Source: Bacteroidota bacterium
GTDB taxonomy: Bacteria; Bacteroidota; Bacteroidia; Flavobacteriales; Weeksellaceae
Assembly: GCA_023388015.1 (NCBI GenBank)
Contig: JAEWHB010000134.1
Location: forward strand, 1-13,588
Length of the DNA: 13,588 nt
Direction: 5' to 3'
The first letter of the stretch is position 1; each line of letters opens with the position of its first letter. Both the position numbers and the translations under genes were made by a program. Of this stretch, positions 1-6,849 are shown piece by piece. The notes under the pieces were generated by a model, which was not told where the DNA came from, did not search any database, and saw only the letters and a program-made list of their open reading frames with translations.

Positions 1-319
1 TGTACCAGTAACCATTGAATTTAAAAGGAACTGAAGCATCGTCTTCTTTGATTCTTGCTTTGATTTCTTCAAATAAATCCTTCTGAAATTCTTCCGTGTC
101 TTTCAGCATCGCATCGGTATAAGCATTTTCAGCATTGAGATAGCTTATCACTTCTGGATTCTCTCTTACGTTCAGCCAATAATAATTATCGACCCTTACA
201 TCACCGTGTTTTTCCAGTGTTTTCTTAATTTTTTTCGCTTGTGGTGCCTGCATAGTTTGAGCATTTAGAAAGGCAAATGTACTCAAAGTGCAAAGTACTG
301 CGGGAATGATTGTTTTCAT
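1..319 (-). CDS. S9 family peptidase, oligopeptidase B-like (partial, 3' end outside the window)
   Basis: Only the first 106 codons are in the window; the gene reads leftward off the edge. Translation from the ATG at 319 gives a short hydrophobic leader (MKTIIPAVLCTLSTFAFLNA) typical of an exported protein. It is followed by text characteristic of the N-terminus of oligopeptidase B/prolyl oligopeptidase (S9A): KKTLEKHGDVRVDNYYWL, then NPEVISYLNAENAYTDAML, KDLFEEIKARIKEDD and PFKFNGYWY. In this family the N-terminal segment leads into a seven-bladed propeller and then a C-terminal alpha/beta-hydrolase domain with a Ser-Asp-His triad; neither is visible here. The expected role is cleavage of short peptides after basic residues, probably in the periplasm. 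The gene starts 8 bp after the stop of the upstream gene (328-1101), so the two are probably co-transcribed. The family call is firm, exact specificity is not. Confidence 0.88.
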   Translation of the reverse strand, partial: MKTIIPAVLCTLSTFAFLNAQTMQAPQAKKIKKTLEKHGDVRVDNYYWLNVRENPEVISYLNAENAYTDAMLKDTEEFQKDLFEEIKARIKEDDASVPFKFNGYWY

Positions 320-327
320 ATAATGTG

Positions 328-1101
328 TTAGTTTGTCTTTTTAAATTCAGTAAGGATGAATTCATTCGAATTATTTTTGAATTCTATTCCGATTGTTTTC
401 TCATCATAAAATCCGATTGTAGCATAATTTCCATCCGGACTGATGACTGTTGTGTGAAAAATTCCTTTTCGTGAAGAAGGTTTAAGCTGTGCCATCACTT
501 CTGAATTTTCTTTGCGAATCAAGATGTAAGAACCATCTTTGAGTCCAGACAGAATCACGGTTTGTGTACCGTTCCTGAATTCAATTCCGCTTTCAAGCCA
601 ACTGTTTTCAGAAATATTTCCCTGAACTTTCACGGCCTGAATTTCTTGTGTTGTCATTATTGTGGGTGTATTTTCATAAGATAAATCCTTTGGATTGGAA
701 GCGCGTAAAAGCTGAAGGCTTTTTTTCAATGCATCGGGATATCCGGTGTTAAGCTCTTTTATGTTAGATTCGCCTTCCAAAACCAGAATCTGTTTTTTGG
801 TACAATCTATAAATTCAACGGCGACTTTATTTTTCAGCACTTTCCTGACTTTCCGGATGTCGGCGGTCACGATGAGGCAAGGATTTTGACGTACTTCTTC
901 TGGCCATTCAGTCGGATTTGAATTCAGTACAACGTACTTTTTTGACTCCAAAAACCTTTGCAGATGTGTTTTCATCCGATATTGGTTTTCTTCGAAATCC
1001 GTCAATTCATCAGGAATTAATACATATTTGAAATCGCTTATATTCTGAGCATACATATTTCCAAAGCAAATCAATACCACACCTAAAAACAAGCTTTTCA
1101 T
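328..1101 (-). CDS. Conserved Bacteroidota periplasmic protein of unknown function
   Basis: A 257-residue protein beginning with a signal peptide (residues 1-18, ending FGNMYA before QN). Residues about 20-135 (FKYVLIPDELTDFEENQYRM, then ADIRKVRKVLKNKVAVEFID and a conserved DALKKSLQLL helix) resemble a group of short exported flavobacterial proteins that I recall as having no assigned function. They share the FKYV(I/L)(V/I)P opening, an 'ADV/ADI' strand and a C-terminal 'EAL.. ' helix. Residues about 160-257 look like a second beta-rich part containing NGTQTVILSGLKDGSYIL and SPDGNYATIGFYDEKT, perhaps a small carrier or beta-sandwich-like domain. No catalytic motif is visible. It lies 8 bp upstream of the S9 peptidase gene and shares its direction, so a two-gene transcript is likely. 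A TATATTTG sequence 18 bp before the ATG could be its promoter -7 element. The function is unknown. Confidence 0.85.
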   Translation of the reverse strand: MKSLFLGVVLICFGNMYAQNISDFKYVLIPDELTDFEENQYRMKTHLQRFLESKKYVVLNSNPTEWPEEVRQNPCLIVTADIRKVRKVLKNKVAVEFIDCTKKQILVLEGESNIKELNTGYPDALKKSLQLLRASNPKDLSYENTPTIMTTQEIQAVKVQGNISENSWLESGIEFRNGTQTVILSGLKDGSYILIRKENSEVMAQLKPSSRKGIFHTTVISPDGNYATIGFYDEKTIGIEFKNNSNEFILTEFKKTN

Positions 1102-1119
1102 ATACTTTCTAAATTAAAT

Positions 1120-1127
1120 CAAATATA
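1120..1127 (-). promoter_or_regulatory. Candidate -7 promoter element for the 1101-1 transcript
   Basis: On the minus strand this reads TATATTTG, a perfect match to the Bacteroidota TAnnTTTG consensus, ending 18 bp before the ATG of the periplasmic protein gene. The expected -33 TTTG would fall at about 1147-1152, inside the left end of the palindromic element at 1139-1306, and no good match is seen there. It is therefore a half-supported promoter. Confidence 0.35.
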
Positions 1128-1138
1128 ATCAATTGAGG

Positions 1139-1306
1139 TTTAGAGTCTGTTTAAAATCTATCTAATAATTTGTTTATGTTTCTTTTTGGCTACAAAATCG
1201 TTAAATTTTTCACGATAGCTTCCGGCTATCGTTGCAAAATTTGCCTGTTATCGCTCAAAAATAACCTATAAACATTTCTATAATATAAATTTAAACAAGC
1301 TCTTAG
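1139..1306. repeat. MITE-like near-palindromic element (~168 bp) without coding capacity
   Basis: The ends are inverted repeats: GAGTCTGTTTAAA near 1143-1155 against the reverse complement of TTTAAACAAGCTC at 1290-1302 (TAAGAGCTTGTTTAAA when read inward). The symmetry continues concentrically. TGTTTAT at 1171-1177 faces ATAAACA at 1268-1274, AAATTTT near 1203-1209 faces AAAATTT at 1236-1242, and the apex is a perfect 8-bp hairpin, ACGATAGC (1212-1219), loop TTCCG, GCTATCGT (1225-1232). All the pairs share a centre at about position 1222-1223, so the whole block can fold as one long hairpin. It has no ORF. I see no clear target-site duplication. It fills the gap between divergent genes and accounts for about half of the 332-bp intergenic region. 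A miniature inverted-repeat element is the best reading; an old palindromic intergenic repeat is the alternative. Confidence 0.6.
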
Positions 1307-1433
1307 AAAGGAAAGAGATTTTTGAATTAAATCTTCAATTAATTGTTGATAATTCAGGCGAATTAATTTTCGGAAGATTTGAAATCAGCGTATTTTTACG
1401 GCAAAGATAAATTCACTCAAAACAAACAGCGAA

Positions 1434-2090
1434 ATGAAATTTTTTATTGACACTGCCAACCTGAACGAAATCAAAGAAGCGCAGGATTTAGGCGTTTTGG
1501 ATGGTGTAACGACCAATCCTTCACTTATGGCTAAGGAAGGTATCACCGGAAAGAAAAATATTTTAAATCACTACAAAGAAATCTGCAAGATTGTGGATGG
1601 AGATGTGAGTGCTGAAGTAATTGCCACCGATTTTGAAGGAATGATCAAAGAAGGGAAAGAGTTAGCTAAACTCAACGATCAGATTGTGGTGAAAATCCCG
1701 ATGACTCGTGACGGAATCAAAGCCTGTAAATATTTTACTGAAAAAGGAATCCGTACCAATGTTACTTTGGTTTTTTCTGTAGGACAAGCTTTATTGGCTG
1801 CCAAAGCCGGAGCAACTTATGTTTCGCCGTTTTTGGGTAGATTAGACGATATTTCCACCGATGGTTTGAACCTGATCGAAGAAATCCGTTTGGTGTATGA
1901 TAATTATTTGTACGACACGCAAATTCTGGCTGCATCGGTTCGTCACACTATGCATATTGTAAATTGCGCAAAAATCGGTGCAGATGTAATGACCGGACCT
2001 TTGTCTTCCATCATGGGATTATTGAAACATCCATTGACGGACATAGGACTGGCGCAGTTTCTGGCCGATCACGCCAAAGGAAATAAATAA
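1434..2090 (+). CDS. tal: Small (FSA/TalC-type) transaldolase
   Basis: A 218-residue TIM-barrel class I aldolase of the short transaldolase/fructose-6-phosphate aldolase family; the length is normal. Visible active-site parts: Asp6 in FIDTAN, TTNPS at 26-30, Schiff-base Lys87 in IVVKIPMT, Thr111, Arg135 in SPFLGR, and Ser168/Arg170 in AASVR. In E. coli FsaA the two residues that favour aldolase over transaldolase chemistry are Gln59 (FAQVMAT) and Tyr131 (APYVNR). Here the aligned residues are Glu61 (SAEVIAT) and Phe133 (SPFLGR), the transaldolase-type pair. The predicted reaction is therefore transfer of dihydroxyacetone between sedoheptulose-7-phosphate and glyceraldehyde-3-phosphate in the non-oxidative pentose phosphate pathway, although databases often label such proteins fsa. 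It is monocistronic, with a terminator at 2113-2144. A TATTTTTACGGC stretch at 1391-1402 could be a weak promoter -7 region. Confidence 0.93.
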   Translation: MKFFIDTANLNEIKEAQDLGVLDGVTTNPSLMAKEGITGKKNILNHYKEICKIVDGDVSAEVIATDFEGMIKEGKELAKLNDQIVVKIPMTRDGIKACKYFTEKGIRTNVTLVFSVGQALLAAKAGATYVSPFLGRLDDISTDGLNLIEEIRLVYDNYLYDTQILAASVRHTMHIVNCAKIGADVMTGPLSSIMGLLKHPLTDIGLAQFLADHAKGNK

Positions 2091-2112
2091 TAATTTATTC
2101 AAATTATAGGAT

Positions 2113-2144
2113 AAACCATGTTGAGAAATCTTGACATGGTTTTT
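2113..2144 (+). terminator. Rho-independent terminator after tal
   Basis: AAACCATGT (2113-2121) and ACATGGTTT (2134-2142) form a 9-bp stem around a 12-nt loop, followed by a run ending at 2144 that gives five T in a row from 2140. It starts 22 bp after the tal stop codon. The T-run touches the stop codon of the convergent deacetylase gene (2143-2145), so the hairpin may serve both transcripts, though on the minus strand the tail is only TTTAT. Confidence 0.7.
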
Positions 2145-2991
2145 AGTTTACATCGGGTTGTATGCCGGGATAATCTTTAATTTTTTTCAAAATAATGTCA
2201 TCGCGCTTATGGAGCAATTCCAGAAAATTGTCGAGTTCGGCCATGCTGATGGAATCGCGGAAATATTGATCGTGTGTGAGCAATACCAAATGGTTTTTGG
2301 TTCTTGTAAAATTTTTCTCAAATGCAGTATCTATTTTTTGAATCATTTCTTCGCCTTTTTCTTTGATTTTGCTTCCTTCATCCGAATTCCATTCTAAATC
2401 CCAACCGACCAATAAGTAACCGTTTTCGGACAAATAATCTGCAGATTTTTCACTCGATTTGATGTCAGTTTCCCTTATGGAATCCAAACGCCAGATGTTT
2501 CTTCCCGGTGTTCTTGAAATCATTAATTTTCGATTCAAACTATCATTAACTCGATTAAAATCTGCCAAAGCACCTAATGAGTCTTTGTAAAATTCTGAAT
2601 ACCGATTTCCGGCATGCGTATAACTGTGATTGGCAATTTGAAAGAGAGAATCGGAAGCAATCTTTTCAAAATCTTCTTTTTGAGATTTACTTCCGTAAAT
2701 ATGCTGTCCCACAACAAATAATGTAGCCGGGGTATTCTTTTTCTTTAACGAATTCACAACATTGGACGTGCCTTTGTTGGGGCCGTCGTCAAAAGTGAGA
2801 TAGACATATTTTTGATTTGTTTTGTTTGAACTTAATTGAATTTCCGGTTTTGTTAAATCTTTTTCCCCTAAAATAATTAGGGAAGGGTGACCTGTCATCG
2901 GTTTTTTATCTATTTCCGATTCGCAACTAATCAGAAAAATAAAACTGCTTAAAATGATAAAAGCAATGAATAAGGAAGGTTTAGAGAACAT
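2143..2991 (-). CDS. Lipoprotein polysaccharide deacetylase (NodB/CE4 family)
   Basis: A 282-residue protein with a lipoprotein signal peptide: hydrophobic residues 7-22 and lipobox LISC with the lipidated Cys23. It is thus predicted to be anchored in a membrane facing the periplasm or cell surface. The NodB homology domain has all five recognisable motifs: TFDDGP (66-71; Asp68 catalytic base, Asp69 metal ligand), NHSYTH (121-126; His122 and His126 metal ligands), RTPGR (160-164), a tryptophan-bearing GWDLEW (196-201), and LTHD (238-241; His240). The family hydrolyses N- or O-acetyl groups from polysaccharides such as peptidoglycan, chitin-like chains or exopolysaccharide, using a divalent metal. 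The substrate cannot be told from sequence. A 99-bp gap containing a strong hairpin separates it from the MFS gene upstream, so it may have its own promoter; GAACTTTG before that hairpin is a near match to the -7 consensus. Confidence 0.9.
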   Translation of the reverse strand: MFSKPSLFIAFIILSSFIFLISCESEIDKKPMTGHPSLIILGEKDLTKPEIQLSSNKTNQKYVYLTFDDGPNKGTSNVVNSLKKKNTPATLFVVGQHIYGSKSQKEDFEKIASDSLFQIANHSYTHAGNRYSEFYKDSLGALADFNRVNDSLNRKLMISRTPGRNIWRLDSIRETDIKSSEKSADYLSENGYLLVGWDLEWNSDEGSKIKEKGEEMIQKIDTAFEKNFTRTKNHLVLLTHDQYFRDSISMAELDNFLELLHKRDDIILKKIKDYPGIQPDVN

Positions 2992-3010
2992 GAAATGAAT
3001 AAATAATTAA

Positions 3011-3047
3011 GTTAATGAAACGTTAAAAGAATTTTAATTTCATTAAC
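3011..3047. other. Strong AT-rich two-helix hairpin between the MFS and deacetylase genes
   Basis: GTTAATGAAA (3011-3020) pairs perfectly with TTTCATTAAC (3038-3047). Inside, TTAAAA (3023-3028) pairs with TTTTAA (3032-3037) around a GAA loop, leaving a two-base CG bulge. That is 16 pairs in 37 nt. There is no T-run on either side, so it is not a classical terminator. It may end the MFS transcript by another route, protect an mRNA end, or be an operator in front of the deacetylase gene. Confidence 0.5.
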
Positions 3048-3090
3048 AAAGTTCATTCCAATTCCAGTTAAAATTGAAATTGTGAATAAC

Positions 3091-4263
3091 TTATCTCAAT
3101 CTATTTTTTTCAAATACTTTCCGGGAAATATTCCAATAATAAATCAGGGCAAAAAGACAGAAAGCCGCCGTGATCAGATACATATTGGAAAAGCCATAAT
3201 TTCCACCAAGGTAAGCACCTAGCAGCATTCCAATTCCGATTCCCAGATCAAATCCGGTCAGATATGTGGAGTTTGCCGTTCCTCTTTTGGAAGCCGGCGC
3301 CATATTGATATAAATCGTTTGAAGTGCGGGAAAAAGCGTCCCATATCCAATTCCTATGATGAATGCCGAAGCGCAATAAGCGTAAATGCTATGGAAAAGC
3401 GCAAAGCAAACAAAACCAATTGAAATCACGAACAAAGCTGTAATCATCACTTTGTGCAAATGGCCTCGATCTACAAATTTCCCTGAAGTAACTCTTGAAA
3501 GAATGATCCCACCAGCGAGGAACAAAAAGAAAACCCCGGAATTATGGATTCCGGTTTCTTTTCCGTAGAGAACGGCAAAAGCAATGAGCGTTCCCCATCC
3601 AAACGAAAGAAACAATTGATTGATGAAAACCGGAAACCCTTTGAGCAAAAAGAACCGGTCCAATGAAAGCGGCGGAATTTCGTCCAACTTTTTTCGTGGA
3701 GGTACTTTGATAAAAATAACTACGAGAATCGATAAAAATCCCATAAAAAGCGCACAGGAAATCAAAAAATGAAATCCGTAGGCATCGTAAATATTAACTG
3801 CTACAAAAGGCGCAATCGCCATGGCAATGTTGGTGTTTACCCCGAAAAATCCGATTCCTTCCGCCCGACGGGAAGCAGGAATGATATCAATCGCAACCGT
3901 ATTGGAAGAAACCGTCGCAAGTCCCCAGAAAAGTCCGTGAATGAATCTTAGGATAACAAAGAACAGAACAGTAAATGCAAAATAGTACCCAAAGAAAGTT
4001 GCGATAAAAAGTGTTAATCCCAACATAAATAAGGGTTTACGCGAATAAACATCGACCCAATAGCCGCAAAAAGGTCGAATGAGCAGAAGTGCAATTGCGT
4101 AAGAGGACAATGCGATTCCGATCCGAGAAGCTGGTACGCCGAGCTCTTCTGACAAATAAATTGGGATGGTAGGCATCAATAAATTAAACGAACAAGCCAC
4201 CATGAAATTCGCTATACAGGCAATGATGAAATTTCGGTTCCAAAGTTTTTCTTTTTTCGGCAT
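3091..4263 (-). CDS. MFS transporter, 12-TM efflux-type
   Basis: A 390-residue, very hydrophobic protein with the pattern of 12 transmembrane helices in two six-helix halves, the usual MFS length. The loop between helices 2 and 3 carries motif A (RPFCGYWVDVYSRK, residues 63-76, with the conserved Gly, Asp71 and Arg75), and a related GKFVDRG sequence occurs in the second half at the equivalent loop. The glycine-rich IGIGYGTLFPALQT segment late in the protein is also typical of major-facilitator drug or sugar efflux proteins. The expected role is proton-coupled export of a small molecule across the inner membrane. The substrate is unknown and no neighbouring regulator gives a hint. It has its own predicted promoter (4282-4312), and the next gene upstream ends at about 4389-4407. 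Confidence 0.9.
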   Translation of the reverse strand: MPKKEKLWNRNFIIACIANFMVACSFNLLMPTIPIYLSEELGVPASRIGIALSSYAIALLLIRPFCGYWVDVYSRKPLFMLGLTLFIATFFGYYFAFTVLFFVILRFIHGLFWGLATVSSNTVAIDIIPASRRAEGIGFFGVNTNIAMAIAPFVAVNIYDAYGFHFLISCALFMGFLSILVVIFIKVPPRKKLDEIPPLSLDRFFLLKGFPVFINQLFLSFGWGTLIAFAVLYGKETGIHNSGVFFLFLAGGIILSRVTSGKFVDRGHLHKVMITALFVISIGFVCFALFHSIYAYCASAFIIGIGYGTLFPALQTIYINMAPASKRGTANSTYLTGFDLGIGIGMLLGAYLGGNYGFSNMYLITAAFCLFALIYYWNISRKVFEKNRLR

Positions 4264-4281
4264 TTTTTCTGAATGGCTTTA

Positions 4282-4312
4282 CAAATGTATTGAAGAATAA
4301 AGGTACGGAAAA
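4282..4312 (-). promoter_or_regulatory. Predicted Bacteroidota promoter of the MFS gene
   Basis: Read on the minus strand, TACATTTG (4289-4282) matches TAnnTTTG perfectly, and TTTT (4312-4309) lies 19 bp upstream where TTTG is expected. Transcription would begin about 10-15 nt before the ATG at 4263, giving a very short leader. Confidence 0.5.
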
Positions 4313-4388
4313 GTTCAGCGACGGTTAATTGTGAAAATAAATGATATTAAATTAATATTTTAAATAATACCAAATTATTTGTTGATTG

Positions 4389-4760
4389 TCAATTGATTGA
4401 AGTGATTCACCAAATATTTCCAAATGGATCTTTCACGCCGCTGCTTCTACCGTAATCTTTATCGGAAGGCTCCATGATGGATTCAGCTCCCTGCTGAATT
4501 GCTTGATTGTAAACGGAATCCGCATCTTTCACATAGATAAACATTCCGGCGTTATTGACGCCCCAGAATTCGTTGGATTGGCCGATCATAATTGTGCTTT
4601 CACCGATTTTTATTTCGGCATGAAGAATTCGGTTTTCATCATCCAAATGTTCCGTCAGGATTTCCGCATCCAAAACATTTTGAGCAAATTCCAAAAATCT
4701 TCTCGCATCCCGCAAGATGAGGTAGGGCATTACAGTTTGATGATTTTCAGGTAATTTCAT
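4389..4760 (-). CDS. VOC-family (PhnB/glyoxalase-like) protein cut short by an in-frame TGA
   Basis: The open frame 4760-4407 encodes 117 residues of a vicinal-oxygen-chelate fold protein. It opens with HQTVMPYLILRDARRFLEF, then HAEIKIGESTIMIGQS, AGMFIYVKDADSVYNQAI and GRSSGVKDPFGNIW. In the homologues I recall, the protein ends WW-I-T-S and a few more residues. Here the second Trp codon is TGA (4409-4407), and the same frame then reads I-T-S-I-N before a second TGA at 4391-4389. This suggests a TGG-to-TGA nonsense change that removes only the last five or six residues, or a sequencing error; the coordinates given include the restored tail. The fold may still form. VOC proteins include metal-dependent isomerases, dioxygenases and drug-binding proteins; the PhnB-like group has no settled function. 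It lies 28 bp after the lipocalin-like gene and is probably the last gene of that transcript. Confidence 0.8.
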
Positions 4761-4788
4761 GATTTTAATTTTTAAAATCTGACCGCAA

Positions 4789-5511
4789 TTATTTTGCCTT
4801 TTTCATCTCAATGGTGTTGTATCCGCCGGTAATTGTGGTTAGAATTAATCTGGATTTGTCGCCAATTACCGTGTAAATCGTGTTTTCACTGCCATCAAGA
4901 TTGAGTTGAAATTTTTCATCCATGAACCAGGTGCCGTCGGTCGTGATGATTTCTTCTCCGACAACTTCAGATTTCTGATAGTTTCCTTCCGGATGAAATT
5001 CAAACCAAGTGTCTTCAATATTTTCTGCCGGAATTCGATCTTCCACACTTTCAAATCTTTTTAAAGTTACGTTCCATTTTCCGGAAGTTAGAAGTTGAAC
5101 TGTTTCTTCATTTGACTTTATCTTAGGCACATGAACATAATGAATTAGCCCAATTTTAAATCCGCCATTGTCAACATAATTTAAAAGCAGTTCCAGCTCA
5201 CTGATTTCTTCCACCAAAGCGCGGTATTTGCTTTTTCCTTCCTGAAAGTGAATGGCACTTGTTTCAGTATTATAGACCCACTTTCCAACGATTTTTCCGG
5301 CAATTTCGTTGGGGACTTCATAGGTTCCGTCTTTGTTGAATTTGACCCAGCTAGAACGGATTTTCTCATCGTTCTCTTCGTCCATTCTTTCGCCTTCGGG
5401 GGTTATGTTGTATGAAATATTCCAGGTTGAAGAAGTTAATAAATCTTCAACATTTCCAGTTTGAGCCATTGAGATCAGCGGGAGCAAGAGTGCTAGTAAG
5501 AATTTCATCAT
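4789..5511 (-). CDS. Exported protein with two tandem lipocalin-like domains
   Basis: A 240-residue protein with a signal peptide (MMKFLLALLLPLISMAQ; either of the two adjacent Met could start it). The mature part is an internal duplication. Residues 24-126 begin LLTSSTWNI and contain SSWVKFNKDGTYEV then GKWVYN. Residues 140-238 begin LLTSGKWNV and contain DTWFEFHPEGNYQK then GTWFMD. The shared pattern (LLTSxxWN, W-F-x-x-x-G-x-Y, G-x-W) is that of the short lipocalin-like domains common in exported Bacteroidota proteins, which usually occur singly. These are small beta-barrels thought to bind hydrophobic ligands; no ligand can be proposed. It lies 16 bp after the NTF2-like gene and 28 bp before the VOC gene, all in the same direction. 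Confidence 0.75.
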   Translation of the reverse strand: MMKFLLALLLPLISMAQTGNVEDLLTSSTWNISYNITPEGERMDEENDEKIRSSWVKFNKDGTYEVPNEIAGKIVGKWVYNTETSAIHFQEGKSKYRALVEEISELELLLNYVDNGGFKIGLIHYVHVPKIKSNEETVQLLTSGKWNVTLKRFESVEDRIPAENIEDTWFEFHPEGNYQKSEVVGEEIITTDGTWFMDEKFQLNLDGSENTIYTVIGDKSRLILTTITGGYNTIEMKKAK

Positions 5512-5527
5512 AAATCAAATGTAGTGA

Positions 5528-5992
5528 TTATTCGTCAAAATCTACTTCCACACTTTGTCGGGCGAGAAGCTGCCATCTTTCGCTTTCATAAATCCATAAT
5601 TCCAAGATTTTTAAATCCACTTCAAAATCATAATCTTCAAGTTCTCCAATTGCAGTAAGTTTCCGTGCAATGGTTTTTAAATTTTCAGAAGAATGATGAA
5701 TCTCCGGTTCACCAATTATTCGGAATTCGTGATAGTGAATCTTATTAGAGGGTAGATTTTTGAGCAAAGAAACCTTGGATTCCCACCAGCCATTGGAATG
5801 TCCCAAAATCAAATCTTTATGAATTAATTTCTGAAGACTTGCCGTGTCTTTTTTCAGCAATGCATCGTCAAGCTCACTACTCATCGCCCAGACAGTGGAG
5901 GGAGCCGCATTGGGATTGGTTGAATGAATTTCTTGTGCAATAACTAATGAATTAGTTAATAAAATGACTAACAATGATTTAAATTTACTCAT
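5528..5992 (-). CDS. Exported NTF2-like (SnoaL/DUF4440-type) protein
   Basis: A 154-residue protein with an N-terminal signal peptide (residues 1-19, MSKFKSLLVILLTNSLVIA). The rest fits the cone-shaped NTF2-like fold of the DUF4440 group: an opening helix with the SSELDDALLKKDTASLQKLI pattern, the short HKDLILGHSNGW segment that begins the beta-sheet, and a final strand ERWQLLARQSV. Such domains are used either as small-molecule binding or enzymatic pockets or as simple dimer scaffolds, and no catalytic residues can be assigned. It starts 8 bp after the prmC stop codon and precedes the lipocalin-like gene by 16 bp, so it is likely co-transcribed with prmC. A shared envelope role with the lipocalin-like protein is only inference from adjacency. 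Confidence 0.75.
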   Translation of the reverse strand: MSKFKSLLVILLTNSLVIAQEIHSTNPNAAPSTVWAMSSELDDALLKKDTASLQKLIHKDLILGHSNGWWESKVSLLKNLPSNKIHYHEFRIIGEPEIHHSSENLKTIARKLTAIGELEDYDFEVDLKILELWIYESERWQLLARQSVEVDFDE

Positions 5993-6000
5993 ATGAAGTT

Positions 6001-6849
6001 TTAATTAAATGATTTTATCATTCTGAAATTTCCCGATATGTCTTTTTTTAGTTCTATATTTTTGAAATTATTTTGGAATAATTCTTTTGTTTCTTGGGCT
6101 AAATTCTGATTGATTTCCACATAAATTTTTCCGTTTGGTTTTAAATTATTTTTTGCTAACTCTATGATTTTCTCATAAAAAACCAAAGCATTTTGGTCAG
6201 GAACAAACAAAGCGGAATGCGGCTCAAATTTGACTACATTTTCATCCATTTCTGACTTTTCCGTTTCATCGATATAGGGCGGATTGCTTACAATGATATC
6301 GAATTCCGGCAGGTTTTCAAAACTCATATTCAGAAAATCGCTTTGCAGAAAATTGATTTCGGTTTTATAGTACTCAGCATTGAGTATCGCTGTTTCCAGC
6401 GCTTTTTCTGAAATATCCATCGCGAGAATTTCAGTTTCGGGCAGCTTTTTTTTCAAAACGATGGGAATACAGCCACTTCCGGTTCCGATGTCGACGATCT
6501 GGAGGTTTTTGTTTTTTGTGTCTTTTAAAATCCATTCGATTAACTCTTCCGTCTCAGGACGCGGTATTAATACATTTTCATTGACAAGGAATTTCATTCC
6601 GTAAAACTCGGTTTCGCCTGTAATGTATTGAAGGGGTGTGTGTTCTTTGAGTTGAATTAATTTAAATAGAAAAAGATTTTTATTTTCCTCAAGCTCGGGT
6701 AATTCTTTCTCAAGTGAAAGACGTAAAACTAACTCTGGTTTGTCAAGGATCTTTTCAGTAATCCAATAAAACATAAGGTCGATTTCACTTTCGGAGTAAA
6801 TCGACTTTAATTCTTTTTGGTATAAATTTCTGAGTTCAGAAAGATTCAT
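6001..6849 (-). CDS. prmC: Peptide chain release factor N5-glutamine methyltransferase PrmC
   Basis: A 282-residue protein of normal length for PrmC/HemK. It methylates the glutamine of the GGQ motif in release factors RF1 and RF2 using S-adenosylmethionine, which speeds peptide release in the cytoplasm. The N-terminal helical domain (about 1-75) is followed by PLQYITGETEFYG (72-84) and IPRPETEEL (95-103), both hallmarks of the family. The Rossmann methyltransferase core has the SAM-binding VDIGTGSG (119-126), the acidic MDIS (144-147) and the catalytic NPPY motif (189-192) that holds the substrate glutamine. Its ATG overlaps the end of the small membrane protein gene by 4 bp (ATGA), indicating translational coupling. 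It is followed after 8 bp by an NTF2-like gene. Confidence 0.97.
   Translation of the reverse strand: MNLSELRNLYQKELKSIYSESEIDLMFYWITEKILDKPELVLRLSLEKELPELEENKNLFLFKLIQLKEHTPLQYITGETEFYGMKFLVNENVLIPRPETEELIEWILKDTKNKNLQIVDIGTGSGCIPIVLKKKLPETEILAMDISEKALETAILNAEYYKTEINFLQSDFLNMSFENLPEFDIIVSNPPYIDETEKSEMDENVVKFEPHSALFVPDQNALVFYEKIIELAKNNLKPNGKIYVEINQNLAQETKELFQNNFKNIELKKDISGNFRMIKSFN

Noticed and set aside
2131..2397. An 88-codon open frame on the plus strand
   Set aside because: It lies wholly opposite the NodB-domain deacetylase gene, whose motifs are complete, and its product is low-complexity Phe/Ile-rich text without family resemblance.
3091..4263. Substrate assignment for the MFS transporter (drug, sugar or siderophore)
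   Set aside because: Neither the sequence motifs nor the neighbours single out a substrate, so only the family is stated.
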